Origin: JAEUTH01 sp044230205
GTDB lineage: Bacteria > Bacteroidota > Bacteroidia > AKYH767-A > OLB10
Direction: 5' to 3'
Assembly: GCA_044230205.1 (NCBI GenBank)
Contig: JBGARN010000006.1
Span: 1 to 64,000 of the forward strand
DNA: 64,000 bases
Below the pieces are notes generated by a model. That model was not told the DNA's origin and searched no databases. It worked only from the letters and a program-made list of their open reading frames with translations. The position numbers and the translations under genes were made by a program. Positions 26,852-36,658 of this stretch are shown here, piece by piece (position 1 is the stretch's first letter; each line of letters begins with the position of its first letter).

Positions 26852-27044
26852 AATTTAGTTTAACCAACCGGCTAAAGATAATTGTATTCGGTAATATGAA
26901 ACCCGTTTTCCCGCTGGTACAATTTCAACTAGGGCAATTATGCTTTTTTTTATCTAACAGCATAATTAGTTAGTGAATTTTTTTAAAAATTCAATTGGTG
27001 AGTTCTATTAATTGTCAGAGCATGTAATCTTAAAATATAAACCC

Positions 27045-27052
27045 TATTTTTG
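27045..27052 (+). promoter_or_regulatory. Candidate -7 box of the polysaccharide locus
   Basis: TATTTTTG fits TAnnTTTG and stands 17 bp before the first glycosyltransferase start, implying a very short leader. No -33 element at the right distance was found. Confidence 0.35.
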
Positions 27053-27069
27053 CCTAAAACATATCCCCC

Positions 27070-28191
27070 ATGTTATACCTAACTTTTGGCGATGCCCCTT
27101 CAGGTGTACTTTCAAGCCAGGCTATAGATGTTGTTAAATACATGCGAACGCTTCAACAAGAACGCATCAGGTTTCTGGCATTTATTTCGCCCCGGTCGTT
27201 TAAAAAAAATAAATTAAAAATAAGGCAAGAGTTGCCTGATGCTGATGTGTTACCCATGTTTCCTAAAATTGATACGTGGTGCTGGAACTGGATTACACTT
27301 GCCCTTTATTGTTTGTTTACCGGTGAACGGCATGTGGTAACACGAAACGTGCTTGCAGCTAACCTTGCATTAAAGGTAAAGAGCCTCGGGCTGATAAAAT
27401 CCATTTGTTTGGATGGCCGCGGAGCTATTGCTGCCGAATGGCATGAGTACAAAGTGGTTCCAAGTGAAAAACTTAAACGGGATATTCAGGAATTGGAACA
27501 TAAAGCTGTTACACAAAGTGATTTTCGAATAGCTGTATCAGAAGAACTTATAAATTACTGGCGAAATGAATACCAATATAACAGCAATAGCCATGTAGTT
27601 ATTCCCTGCACACTTGGTTTGGGATTTAAAAATGAATCGCTTCCTGCTGATAATAAAAAATATGGTATAGATGAAAATGATATAGTATTGATTTATTCGG
27701 GCTCAACGGCTGGCTGGCAATCGTTTAAGCTTTTAGAAGAATTCCTGGTTCCTTTGCTAAATTCATCAAAATCTGTAAAAGTGATTTTTATGACTGGGAA
27801 AGATGAGCGTGTTGACGGTTTAATAAAGCAGTATCCTCAGCAGGTTCAGCGGCAGTGGGTGCAGCATGCTGAAGTACAAGCGATACTGGCTTGCGGTGAT
27901 TATGGCATTATGATACGGGAGCAAACAGTAACTAACAAGGTGGCATCTCCTACAAAGTTTGCAGAATACCTGAGTGCAGGTTTACAGGTGCTTATCAGTG
28001 ACGGATTAGGCGACTACACACAGTTTGTAAAAGAGCATGAATGCGGAAAAGTGATTAATACAACAGATATGATAACGCTCGCAAAAACATCGCCAGAGCA
28101 AAAAGCAAAAAATTTGCAACTGGTGCACCAATATTTTACCAAAGCATCGCAAAAAAACAATTACTTAAAGGTTTTAAATGCCATGCATTAA
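27070..28191 (+). CDS. Glycosyltransferase, GT4-like
   Basis: A 373-aa cytoplasmic protein with a GT-B fold pattern: an N-terminal domain beginning MLYLTFGDAPSGVLSSQAIDVVKYM and a C-terminal nucleotide-sugar domain beginning near IVLIYSGSTAGWQSFKLLEEF. The donor-site segment ACGDYGIMIREQTVTNKVASPTKFAEYLSAGL corresponds to the EX7E-like region of GT4 enzymes. No membrane segments. It is the first gene of the 27-34 kb surface-glycan locus. The sugar and acceptor cannot be predicted. Confidence 0.82.
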   Translation: MLYLTFGDAPSGVLSSQAIDVVKYMRTLQQERIRFLAFISPRSFKKNKLKIRQELPDADVLPMFPKIDTWCWNWITLALYCLFTGERHVVTRNVLAANLALKVKSLGLIKSICLDGRGAIAAEWHEYKVVPSEKLKRDIQELEHKAVTQSDFRIAVSEELINYWRNEYQYNSNSHVVIPCTLGLGFKNESLPADNKKYGIDENDIVLIYSGSTAGWQSFKLLEEFLVPLLNSSKSVKVIFMTGKDERVDGLIKQYPQQVQRQWVQHAEVQAILACGDYGIMIREQTVTNKVASPTKFAEYLSAGLQVLISDGLGDYTQFVKEHECGKVINTTDMITLAKTSPEQKAKNLQLVHQYFTKASQKNNYLKVLNAMH

Positions 28192-28319
28192 ACTTTCAAT
28201 TTTAATTTGTTAATTCGTCAATCGGTTAAAATTAAAACGCTACTTTATTTCAATACGGGTAATTTCTGGTATCAGTCAACCCGGTAATAAAACCCCCTTT
28301 TTTAAGATTAGTTTATATT

Positions 28320-29243
28320 ATGAGTAAGATATTAATTACAGGTGGAGCCGGATTTATTGGTTCGGCCATCATTAGCCACCTTCAGGACCTCGATCATGAA
28401 ATTTTTGTAATAGATAATTTGTCGTTTGGCAACCGCGATTTTATTGCAGTTGATGACGAACATTTTTTCAATATGGATATCCTTCACAGGGATGTTATGT
28501 CGCTGGTTATCCGAAAAATTAATCCTGATAAAATCCTTCACCTTGCCGCTATTCATTTTATTCCATATTGCAATCAGCACCCATTCGAATCTGCAGCGGT
28601 AAACATACAAGGCACCATTAACCTGCTTGATGCTGCCAAAGAAACTGACTGCAAGCAAGTACTATTTGCAAGCACTGCAGCAGTATATCCTGTTTTTGAT
28701 ACAGCAGTTAATGAGAATCATCCTATCGGGCCAATGGATATCTATGGATTATCCAAATTGGCCTGCGAACGATTATGCAACGAATTTTATCTTCAGACGC
28801 AAATAACCACTGTGGTGTGCAGGTTTTTTAATGCATTCGGGCCTAATGAAACCAATCCGCACCTGATACCTGAAATTCAAAAGCAAATCCTGTCAGGAAA
28901 TCGCAAAATAAAGTTAGGAAATCTTAAACCGAAGCGCGACTTTATTCATACATACGATATGTCTTCTGCCATGCAAATGCTAATGACTAAAGTAAACCAT
29001 GGCATAAATACTTTTAATATAGGCAGCGGTACAGAATATTCAGTTACTGAAATAGTTGAAGCTTTTGAACGTCAGTTAGGTGAAAGAATAGAAATTGAAG
29101 TTGACAACACACGTGTGCGAACTGTAGAGCGCATGCACCTTCTGGCTGATGTAGCCAAATTACGCACGTTGGGCTGGGAGCCTAAAATTAGCATTGACGA
29201 AGGCATTAAAACTTTATTAGAGCAGGATGTTGCAAAAGAATAA
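28320..29243 (+). CDS. NAD-dependent NDP-sugar epimerase/dehydratase (extended SDR)
   Basis: A 307-aa extended short-chain dehydrogenase of the UDP-glucose 4-epimerase type. It shows the Rossmann motif TGGAGFIGS (residues 7-15), the HLAAIHFIPYCNQHP segment, ASTAAVYP, the catalytic YGLSK (YxxxK), and the C-terminal substrate motif RRDFIHTYDMS-like KPKRDFIHTYDM. It should supply an epimerised nucleotide sugar to the neighbouring transferases. The last 17 bp overlap the next gene, consistent with translational coupling. Galactose versus another sugar cannot be decided. Confidence 0.87.
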   Translation: MSKILITGGAGFIGSAIISHLQDLDHEIFVIDNLSFGNRDFIAVDDEHFFNMDILHRDVMSLVIRKINPDKILHLAAIHFIPYCNQHPFESAAVNIQGTINLLDAAKETDCKQVLFASTAAVYPVFDTAVNENHPIGPMDIYGLSKLACERLCNEFYLQTQITTVVCRFFNAFGPNETNPHLIPEIQKQILSGNRKIKLGNLKPKRDFIHTYDMSSAMQMLMTKVNHGINTFNIGSGTEYSVTEIVEAFERQLGERIEIEVDNTRVRTVERMHLLADVAKLRTLGWEPKISIDEGIKTLLEQDVAKE

Positions 29244-30348
29244 GCATGTAATATTCTGCACCAGCGGTATTTTCCCAGCCACGGTTGGCGGCATACAACG
29301 GCACTCCCGTTTACTTATTGAAGAACTTGCGAAAATGAAAACACTGCAACTAACAGTTATTCATCCGCATAAGCAGCACATGTTTGAAAAACAATTTGAG
29401 ATTAATGAAATATTAATCCCGTTTGATTTTAGCAAAGGCAATTATTTGCACAACTGCTATAAATATTCAAAACTGGTTTATCAAAAGCTCATTCAATTTC
29501 CTGATGCAGTTATTTATGCCCAAGGCATAACGGTATGGTACGGAATTAAAAAAATCGGACATCGCCTGGTTTATAATCCACACGGACTTGAGCCATTTCA
29601 GGGCATTACTTCACGCGACCATTATTCCACATTACCATTTCGCATTGCTATGCGATACCTGTTCAGGCATACAGCTTATGTAGTATCTCTTGGAGGAAAA
29701 CTCACAGATATATTGATAAAAAAAGGAGGAGTAAAACCCTCACATATACAGGTATTACCCAATGCTGTTAATTTACCGGCACCCTTTCATAAAAATGAAA
29801 ATCATCAACAACTTAATTTTCTTTTTGTTGGACGATTCGCACACAATAAAGGAATTGATTTGCTCCTTGAAACTATACGTGAACTGAACAGTGAAGGGTA
29901 TGAAAATAAAATGCATTTCAGTTTTGTAGGTAAGGGTCCGTTGTATGATCAGCTTACGCGTGAGTATAATTTTTCCAACCTGTATTTTGCCGGCTTTGCT
30001 GATGACGAGAAATTATTGCAACTTTATCTTGAAAGCGATGTGTTTGTATTTCCAACTTTGTTTGAAGGAATGCCCACAGTAGTGCTTGAGGCCATGTGCT
30101 ACCAAATGCCGGTAATTGTAAGTGATGTAGGTGCAACTGCCGAATTGGTTGATAACAGCAACGGTATATTGATTGAAAAAAATAATAAGGTACAATTAAA
30201 ACAAGCTATCATAAAAATGTTTGAAATGCCCGTTGAAGAGCGTAATCTCAAAGCACTGGCATCGGTTGAAAAGGTAAAGCAGAGGTTTACCTGGCAGCAA
30301 GTAGCACTGGCACACGGCCGCCTATTTGAAAAAATGCATTTGAATTAG
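29227..30348 (+). CDS. Glycosyltransferase family 4
   Basis: A 373-aa GT-B enzyme. The N-terminal domain opens with HVIFCTSGIFPATVGGIQRHSRLLIEEL, whose Gly-Gly loop is a GT4 hallmark. The C-terminal domain has LNFLFVGRFAHNKGIDLLLETI and the donor-binding EX7E stretch FPTLFEGMPTVVLEAMCYQMPVIVSDVGA. It uses an NDP-sugar to extend a lipid-linked glycan at the inner face of the membrane. It overlaps the epimerase gene by 17 bp. Confidence 0.9.
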   Translation: MLQKNKHVIFCTSGIFPATVGGIQRHSRLLIEELAKMKTLQLTVIHPHKQHMFEKQFEINEILIPFDFSKGNYLHNCYKYSKLVYQKLIQFPDAVIYAQGITVWYGIKKIGHRLVYNPHGLEPFQGITSRDHYSTLPFRIAMRYLFRHTAYVVSLGGKLTDILIKKGGVKPSHIQVLPNAVNLPAPFHKNENHQQLNFLFVGRFAHNKGIDLLLETIRELNSEGYENKMHFSFVGKGPLYDQLTREYNFSNLYFAGFADDEKLLQLYLESDVFVFPTLFEGMPTVVLEAMCYQMPVIVSDVGATAELVDNSNGILIEKNNKVQLKQAIIKMFEMPVEERNLKALASVEKVKQRFTWQQVALAHGRLFEKMHLN

Positions 30349-30417
30349 TTTTTTTATCCCTGAATAATCAGGTTTTCATCCCCCAGTAATTTTTCTACAC
30401 TACACAGGAAATTTCAA

Positions 30418-31725
30418 ATGATTGATTTTTTAAAAAGATACAAGGAAATGGTCATAATGATTTTTGTATGGCTGTTTACCGGTATTTATGCTGGTAGTGC
30501 AGCTACTGTTGTACTTATTCCGGGATGTGTAGTGTTATTGTGGTATAAGAAACGTTACACCGAAATTCTTATTGGTTTTCTTTTTATCATAGCAATGAGC
30601 GACAGCTGGAATTATTCCATGGAATGGACCAAGCAGGTAAGAAACATTTATATGCTCATGCTGGCTTTTATTGTATTTTTTGACAGAAAAAGCTTTCCTT
30701 ATAAGAGCGAAATATTTCTGTATTTCATACCATTCATCATATGGACATTTATTGTTGCTGTTAGAAATGTTGACATGGTTAATGCCTGGCAGAAATCGCT
30801 TTCGTATGCACTGGTTTTGATTGTTATTCCAATATATATTCAAAAGCTTATTGCCGATAACGGCCTGGAAGTGATACGTGACATTGCGTTTTATGTTGGC
30901 TGGCTGCTGGTTGCAGGCTTTGTACTTTATCCTTTTAATTATGATTTGGTAGTGCTGGCTGACCGTTACCGGGGAGTATTGGGTAACCCTAATGGTATTG
31001 GAACATTTTCATTTGTATTCACTACCTTCTTTTTCATAGTTACAACAAGGTTTCCAACTTTGTTTACCAAACAGGAAAAATATACCGTATTTGGTTTGAT
31101 GGCTGCATCGCTTATTTTCAGCATGTCGCGTAACGGGCTAACTTCAATATTAATTTTCCTTTTGTTTTCACGTTTTTACCGCTTGTCATCCTTTGCCGGG
31201 TTTGGATTACTGGTGGTGCTTATTGTAGGATTCCAGATTATTTCGCAGAATATAGCCGAAATCATTAATGCAATGGGGTTGGGTACTATACTGCGTGCAA
31301 GCTCTATTGAAAATGGTTCGGGTCGTTTGGTGGCTTGGACTTTTGCGTGGGGCTTTATTAAACAGGATATTTTTATTGGAAGGGGATTTGATTATGACGG
31401 GCAATTATTTATGAAGTATAAAGTTATGCTTGGGTACCTAGGTCATAACGGTGGCATTCATAATGTATTTCTAGGATTCTGGCTGTGCTTTGGTTTAATA
31501 GGTGTTGTTCTTTTTTACCAGGCATTAATAAGAATATTTATAAAAGCTGCCAGCAAATCGTACCTTGCCATTCCATTACTATATGGTACACTGTTCTCAA
31601 CATCGTTTGAGGCATGGCTGATGGGCTCACTCAACCCATTTACCGTTTATTTTATTTTTTCAATCATCTTCCTTTTGTATGAACCAGAAACCCTCGTCAA
31701 AAAAGAAAGCCTTGTTCCTGTATAA
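30418..31725 (+). CDS. O-antigen polymerase/ligase family membrane protein
   Basis: A 435-aa polytopic protein with about eleven hydrophobic segments. The large periplasmic loop contains NGSGRLVAWTFAWGFIKQDIFIGRGFDYDG and GYLGHNGGIHNVFLGFWLCFGLIGVVLF, the conserved arginine and histidine region of the Wzy_C/WaaL family. It polymerises repeat units or ligates glycan to a lipid carrier. Wzy and WaaL cannot be separated on sequence alone. Its last 47 bp overlap the start of the next glycosyltransferase gene. Confidence 0.83.
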   Translation: MIDFLKRYKEMVIMIFVWLFTGIYAGSAATVVLIPGCVVLLWYKKRYTEILIGFLFIIAMSDSWNYSMEWTKQVRNIYMLMLAFIVFFDRKSFPYKSEIFLYFIPFIIWTFIVAVRNVDMVNAWQKSLSYALVLIVIPIYIQKLIADNGLEVIRDIAFYVGWLLVAGFVLYPFNYDLVVLADRYRGVLGNPNGIGTFSFVFTTFFFIVTTRFPTLFTKQEKYTVFGLMAASLIFSMSRNGLTSILIFLLFSRFYRLSSFAGFGLLVVLIVGFQIISQNIAEIINAMGLGTILRASSIENGSGRLVAWTFAWGFIKQDIFIGRGFDYDGQLFMKYKVMLGYLGHNGGIHNVFLGFWLCFGLIGVVLFYQALIRIFIKAASKSYLAIPLLYGTLFSTSFEAWLMGSLNPFTVYFIFSIIFLLYEPETLVKKESLVPV

Positions 31726-32767
31726 TCGGCTTGCAGGGTATTTCATGGCTTGTCTTAAAAGGCTAACTGAAACATATCCGGTTGAAGCACATGTGGTGCG
31801 ATTGCCGGTATCTGAAGTTGCTCCATTTGACTTTCCTGAAATTGAAAATGTATTTACATACGACAGGAATGATTATAACGATGATCAACTGATGCATTTG
31901 GTTGATGACTTACAACCAGATTTTATTTTTTGTAACGGCTGGATAGACCGCACTTACATGCAAATCTGTCGTAAATACAACGGAAAAGTAGCAACAGTAC
32001 TCACATTAGATAATCCATGGTTTGGCTCGCTTAAGCAATATGTCGGAGCTATATTGGCACGTCTAACATTTCCGCACACCTTTTCCAATATCTGGGTATC
32101 AGGGCCACCTCACTTAATCTATGCACGCAAACTTGGTTTTACTGATGAACAAACTTCCATTGGTAAGTACTCTGCCGATTTTGATTTCTTTTATAACCAA
32201 TACCTGCGAAACCGGGATTTAAAAGCAGCAGAATTTCCTAAACGAATAATTTACGTAGGGCGTTATACAAGATTAAAAGGCGTACGCGAAATGTGGAATG
32301 CATTTATCCGCTTGCAGCGTGATGAACCAAATGAATGGGAATTGTGGTGCCTAGGCCGGGGTGAATACAATACTATTTTTCCGAAACATGAAAAAATAAG
32401 AAACATCGGATTTGTGCAACCTTCAGAATTACCTGGTTATATTTCAAAATCAGGTGTATTTATTCTTCCCAGCCTTATTGAACATTGGGGCGTTGTGGTT
32501 CACGAATTTGCTGCAGCCGGCTTTCCCTTAATCACTTCCAACCGCACTAATGCAGCATCACTGTTTTTAAAAGATGGTTATAATGGTTATGAATTTAAAG
32601 CCGGGGATGAAAATTCATTGTACGAAGCACTTAGAAAACTTGTTCATACTCCTGTTTCACGCTTGATACAAATGGGCGATAACAGTGTTGAACTTGCAAA
32701 ACAAATTACACCGGATACATGGAGTGCACAGGTATGGAAATGGATAAAAGAATATGACGAAGTTTAA
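31679..32767 (+). CDS. Glycosyltransferase family 4
   Basis: A 362-aa GT-B enzyme. The N-terminal domain starts KKKALFLYNRLAGYFMACLKRL; the C-terminal domain has RIIYVGRYTRLKGVREMWNAF, LPSLIEHWGVVVHEFAAAGFPLITSNRT, and a C-terminal helix. The E-H-W-G-V-V-V-H-E stretch is the EX7E-type donor site. The ATG chosen overlaps the preceding polymerase gene by 47 bp; a later start would cut the first beta strand of the Rossmann fold. Confidence 0.87.
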   Translation: MNQKPSSKKKALFLYNRLAGYFMACLKRLTETYPVEAHVVRLPVSEVAPFDFPEIENVFTYDRNDYNDDQLMHLVDDLQPDFIFCNGWIDRTYMQICRKYNGKVATVLTLDNPWFGSLKQYVGAILARLTFPHTFSNIWVSGPPHLIYARKLGFTDEQTSIGKYSADFDFFYNQYLRNRDLKAAEFPKRIIYVGRYTRLKGVREMWNAFIRLQRDEPNEWELWCLGRGEYNTIFPKHEKIRNIGFVQPSELPGYISKSGVFILPSLIEHWGVVVHEFAAAGFPLITSNRTNAASLFLKDGYNGYEFKAGDENSLYEALRKLVHTPVSRLIQMGDNSVELAKQITPDTWSAQVWKWIKEYDEV

Positions 32768-32794
32768 AAGAAATAAGTTGGTTTTTTTGCAACT

Positions 32795-33940
32795 ATGAAA
32801 AAACAAAAGATACTGGTGTTAATTGACTGGTACCTGCCCGGTTATAAAGCCGGTGGACCTATTCAATCAGTTGCAAACATAATTTCACATCTTAAAAACG
32901 AATTTGAATTTTCCGTAATTACATCTGATACCGACCTGCACGAATCTCAACCATACCAAAATATCACAGCTAATGCATGGAATAAACTTGAAGATGGCAC
33001 ACGTGTTTATTATTTTTCAGCTGCCAGACGTTCTTTTAAAAATCTTAAAAATTTATTGGTTTCCGAAAGCTATGATGTGATTTATATGAACAGCTTTTTT
33101 TCTGTTTTTTTTACATTGTATCCATTGCTGATTTTAAAACAGCAGAAAATTAAAAGGCGAATAATAATCGCTCCACGTGGTATGCTTGGCGCTGGCGCCT
33201 TGCAACTTAAGTCAGCTAAAAAGAAATTATTCATTACAGCGGCCAGAATTTTTGGATTATATAGCGGAGTAACATGGCATGCATCCACCGAGTTGGAGCG
33301 TGAGGAAATTAAAAATACACTAGGAAAAAATGCGATTGTAAATGTTGCCATTAACCTGAGTAAAAAACGCGCCATAGTGCCTGTGCCAAGAATTAAAAAT
33401 AGCGGTAAACTTAAACTCGCATTTCTTTCCCGTATATCGCCAAAAAAAAATTTACTTGCTGTATATAATTACCTGGCAGCAATGCCGCCAGATGCTGAAG
33501 TTACTTTTGATTATTATGGCCCGGTGGATGACGCAGATTATTATCAGCAATGTTTAAAAGCATTTGCTGCACTGCCTCCTGCAATTAAAGCAACATATTG
33601 TAATACACTTGAACCTACTCAAATAACAGCTAAGCTCAGTGAATACCATTTTACAATCTTGCCCACCCTGAATGAAAACTTTGGTCATGCTATTGTTGAA
33701 AGCTGGGTAGCAGGTTGTCCGGTAATAATAAGTGATCAAACACCATGGCGGCAATTATCATCAAAAAAATGCGGATGGGATTTGCCTTTAACAGATAGTG
33801 ATTTCATAGCAACACTCAGAACAAGCGTTAATATGAACCAGCAGGATTATGATGAGTGGAGCAATGGCGCATATCGAATGGCAGAAGAAATTGTAAACGA
33901 TCATAAAGCCATTGAACAAAACCAAAAGTTGTTTGCATAG
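32795..33940 (+). CDS. Glycosyltransferase family 4
   Basis: A 381-aa GT-B enzyme. The opening IDWYLPGYKAGGPIQSVANII contains the Gly-Gly loop that contacts the donor. The second domain begins KLKLAFLSRISPKKNLLAVYNYL and contains the donor-binding LPTLNENFGHAIVESWVAGCPVIISDQTPW, with the typical E-N-F-G-H-A-I-V-E spacing of GT4. It is the last gene of the locus, 27 bp after the previous transferase and followed by a strong bidirectional terminator. Confidence 0.9.
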   Translation: MKKQKILVLIDWYLPGYKAGGPIQSVANIISHLKNEFEFSVITSDTDLHESQPYQNITANAWNKLEDGTRVYYFSAARRSFKNLKNLLVSESYDVIYMNSFFSVFFTLYPLLILKQQKIKRRIIIAPRGMLGAGALQLKSAKKKLFITAARIFGLYSGVTWHASTELEREEIKNTLGKNAIVNVAINLSKKRAIVPVPRIKNSGKLKLAFLSRISPKKNLLAVYNYLAAMPPDAEVTFDYYGPVDDADYYQQCLKAFAALPPAIKATYCNTLEPTQITAKLSEYHFTILPTLNENFGHAIVESWVAGCPVIISDQTPWRQLSSKKCGWDLPLTDSDFIATLRTSVNMNQQDYDEWSNGAYRMAEEIVNDHKAIEQNQKLFA

Positions 33941-34009
33941 TTGAATGACCAGTCAAACAAATCTGCCCATTTCATTTTTAAAACTCAAAGAAAACATGCA
34001 ATAAAAAAA

Positions 34010-34029
34010 GCTCTTCAAAATTGAAGAGC
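34010..34029. terminator. Bidirectional terminator between glycan locus and DUF349 gene
   Basis: Perfect 9-bp arms GCTCTTCAA and TTGAAGAGC with a 2-nt loop, preceded by a run of seven A and followed by CATTTTATTTT. It serves the plus-strand glycosyltransferase gene and the minus-strand DUF349 gene. Confidence 0.8.
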
Positions 34030-34061
34030 CATTTTATTTTGAAAAATAAGAAGAATTAAAA

Positions 34062-36194
34062 TTAAGCTTCTTTCAACTCTTTTAACTTAAGCTTTAATGC
34101 AGCTATTTCACTCTGGGCTTTATTAATTTTTTCTTCAAACTCTCTTCTGATTACATCAGCATTTTTTGATTTACTGAAAAATCCAATATTGTTCTGCCAG
34201 GTATTAACTTCACTTGTAAGTGCATTTATTTTACTCGCTATTGCACCAGTCTCGCTGCGTCCTGCGCCATGTTTTACTCCTTTGGTATTTGCTGCATGAC
34301 TTATACTGCCTGTATTACGCTGTGTGAATCGTGCTGATGCTTTTTCCTTTTCATCCATTTTCAGGCTATTAAATAGCTTATCAATAGCTGCACGGTAACG
34401 TTTTTGTATTTCTTCCTTTTTCTTGATTGGAACTAAACCAATTTCTGTCCATTGTCTTTGAAAGTCACGTATCTGGTCCAGGTTAACCTGGTTATCTTCG
34501 CCCAATGAAAAATTTTCTATTTGCTCAACCAGGCTAACTTTCTGGTTGTAGTTTTCATCGTATTCTTTATCCACGGATGAAAAATGAGCATTCTTACGGT
34601 TAAAAAATTCATCACAAGCTGATTTAAAGCGCGTCCAAAGTTTCTGATTCTGCTTATCAAATATATGACCTACCTTTTTCCATTCTTCCTGCAGCCTGAT
34701 TAATTCCTGCGATGTTGCTTTCCAGTCATTGCTTTCTTTCAGTGCCTCGGCCTGTATGCATAATTCTGTTTTCAACTGAATGTTAGCAGCATTTTCTTTT
34801 TTACGCGCCTGGTAAAACTCATTCTTGTTTTTAAAAAAGCTATCACCTAATGCTTTAAACTTCGTCCATGCTTCTTCATTCTCTTTTCGTGATGCATGGC
34901 CAATTTTTTTGTAATCGGCACTAATCTGCATTACTTCTTTTAAAGCATCCTGCCACTGACTGTGCTTTTCATAGATGGCATGTGCAAACGGCTCAAGTTT
35001 AGCGATCAGTTCATTCTTCTTTTGCAGGTTTTCATCGTGCTGTTCCTTTAATGATGCTTCATGTTCGCGTTTACGTTCAAATACTTTGTCAACTGCACCT
35101 TTAAACCGTTGCCAGAGCTCGTCTTTCTTTTCGCGTGGTATAGGACCCACTTCCCTCCATTCATACATCAGGTTATTAATCTGGTGAATGGCTTTATTAA
35201 TGGAAGGTTCAAGCATAAGTTGTTCAGCACGGTCGCAAAGATCAACCTTCAGTAGAAGGTTTTTTTTCTGATCTAAGGCCTGTAATTCGCGGTTTATTTT
35301 TACAAAGTCATAAAACCTATCTACATACAGTTTATAGTTAAGCAACAGATCGCGCACATTTGCTGCAGGCACAGCACCAATTGAGCGCCATTTGTTTTGC
35401 AATTCATTGAACTCAGAATATGCCTTCTGCATGTTTTCCTCATGCTGAATGAGGTTTTTAAGTTGATTAAGAACCGCTTGCTTCTCTTCAAAGTTTACCA
35501 GTTTTTGCTTTTCAACCTGCTCTAACTTTTCAGCGCGCTTCCTTTTATACTTTTCAAAAAGCTCATTAAAGAGTTTTTCATCTGTATCTGATGTTTTTTC
35601 AAAATCTTCTTTAATGCCACCTTCTTCAATAAATTTTGCAAGCGCCTCATTGCGTTCAAGTGTTGCTATTTTTACAAAAGCATCCTTAATGGCAAAAGCT
35701 TTGGTTTTATTACCCGCTGCATCTTCCTGCTCAAGTAGTGTTTTAAATCTTTCGAGGAGCGTATGCTTGCTCATGGCATCATAATTCTCCAATTCCACTG
35801 CTTCTTCGGCATGCTCTTCAATATGCTGCATGATCAATTCATGATGCGCTTCCTCTTCTGTGCCTGTTTCCTCTACTATCTTACCACTTTCACTTTCCTG
35901 TACAGATTCAATAGCGGAATGGGTTTGCGCATCTTCCTTTATTTCACCGGCTGCTTCAACATTTTGTTCTGATTGCAAAAGTTTATTGCTTTCATCAGCA
36001 ACAGAAAAATTATCTTCATTACCATCCTCTTCGAGCATATTAGTAATTGCTGATTCCGATACGGATTCAGAAACTTTGGCTATAAGTTCATTAAACTCAT
36101 CTGAACTCTTAGCCTCGGCAGCTATTACGTCATTTACTTCAAGCTTTTTTTCTTCACCGTTACTTTCATGCTCAACCGGTTCAATGTTTTCCAT
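34062..36194 (-). CDS. DUF349 repeat protein, 710 aa
   Basis: A long soluble, highly helical protein. The first 200 residues are very acidic and probably disordered. Five DUF349 repeats follow, each with a W..IG..P....... RF....D.FF pattern: ELQNKWRSIGAVP, LMYEWREVGPIPREKKDELW, ISADYKKIGHASRKENEEAW, LQEEWKKVGHIFDKQNQKLW and FQRQWTEIGLVPIKKKEEI. A Lys/Glu coiled coil closes the protein. DUF349 proteins are typical of Bacteroidota and their function is unsettled. A hairpin with arms GCTCC and GGAGC (36248-36263) and a TATTTTTG box (36275-36282 on the minus strand) lie in its leader. Confidence 0.85.
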   Translation of the reverse strand: MENIEPVEHESNGEEKKLEVNDVIAAEAKSSDEFNELIAKVSESVSESAITNMLEEDGNEDNFSVADESNKLLQSEQNVEAAGEIKEDAQTHSAIESVQESESGKIVEETGTEEEAHHELIMQHIEEHAEEAVELENYDAMSKHTLLERFKTLLEQEDAAGNKTKAFAIKDAFVKIATLERNEALAKFIEEGGIKEDFEKTSDTDEKLFNELFEKYKRKRAEKLEQVEKQKLVNFEEKQAVLNQLKNLIQHEENMQKAYSEFNELQNKWRSIGAVPAANVRDLLLNYKLYVDRFYDFVKINRELQALDQKKNLLLKVDLCDRAEQLMLEPSINKAIHQINNLMYEWREVGPIPREKKDELWQRFKGAVDKVFERKREHEASLKEQHDENLQKKNELIAKLEPFAHAIYEKHSQWQDALKEVMQISADYKKIGHASRKENEEAWTKFKALGDSFFKNKNEFYQARKKENAANIQLKTELCIQAEALKESNDWKATSQELIRLQEEWKKVGHIFDKQNQKLWTRFKSACDEFFNRKNAHFSSVDKEYDENYNQKVSLVEQIENFSLGEDNQVNLDQIRDFQRQWTEIGLVPIKKKEEIQKRYRAAIDKLFNSLKMDEKEKASARFTQRNTGSISHAANTKGVKHGAGRSETGAIASKINALTSEVNTWQNNIGFFSKSKNADVIRREFEEKINKAQSEIAALKLKLKELKEA

Positions 36195-36349
36195 TTCAAT
36201 CAGGATTATTGTTATTAAATATTTCGTTTAGAATTAAGATAAAAATTGCTCCCTTGCAGGAGCACGCTTTTTTGCAAAAATAAGAATTATTTTCTCACTA
36301 GTTTGCTATGAATATATGCAGGCATATGGTTTTTCAAGGCAATATAATG

Positions 36350-36424
36350 TCGGGGTGAATGGATTCGAACCATCGGCCTCCACGTCCCGAACGTGGCGCG
36401 CTAACCGGGCTGCGCTACACCCCG
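36350..36424 (-). tRNA. tRNA-Pro (anticodon CGG)
   Basis: A complete cloverleaf on the minus strand. The acceptor stem is CGGGGTG with CACCCCG, the D arm contains GCGCAGCCCGGTTAGCGC, the anticodon stem CCACG/CGTGG encloses the loop TTCGGGA (anticodon CGG), and the T arm has GGTTCGAATCC. The terminal CCA is not encoded (the discriminator A is followed by CATTA). It reads CCG codons. No integrase or direct repeat is seen next to it. Confidence 0.96.
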
Positions 36425-36658
36425 AATCAGACTGCAAATTGTAGATTTTTTTTAAAACTGCAATATTGTTAAATCACAGAAATTACTACAATTTGTAGCT
36501 AATAAATGATGAAATTTGATATCAAAAATAATCGGATACGGCAGCAGCCGGCTTTTAAAATCAGCTTATAAATTCCAGAACTTTTAAAACTTGCCGATAG
36601 TAATATGACGCATGTATAAAAATCAGAACCGGGCTAAAGAAAAAATAATTTATAAATA

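Noticed and set aside
28200..28237. TTTTAATTT/AAATTAAAA inverted repeat after the first glycosyltransferase
   Set aside because: Stem made only of A and T with a 20-nt loop; not a credible terminator.
36350..36424. tRNA-Pro as attachment site for an integrated element
   Set aside because: No integrase, no phage genes and no partial tRNA duplicate in the window.
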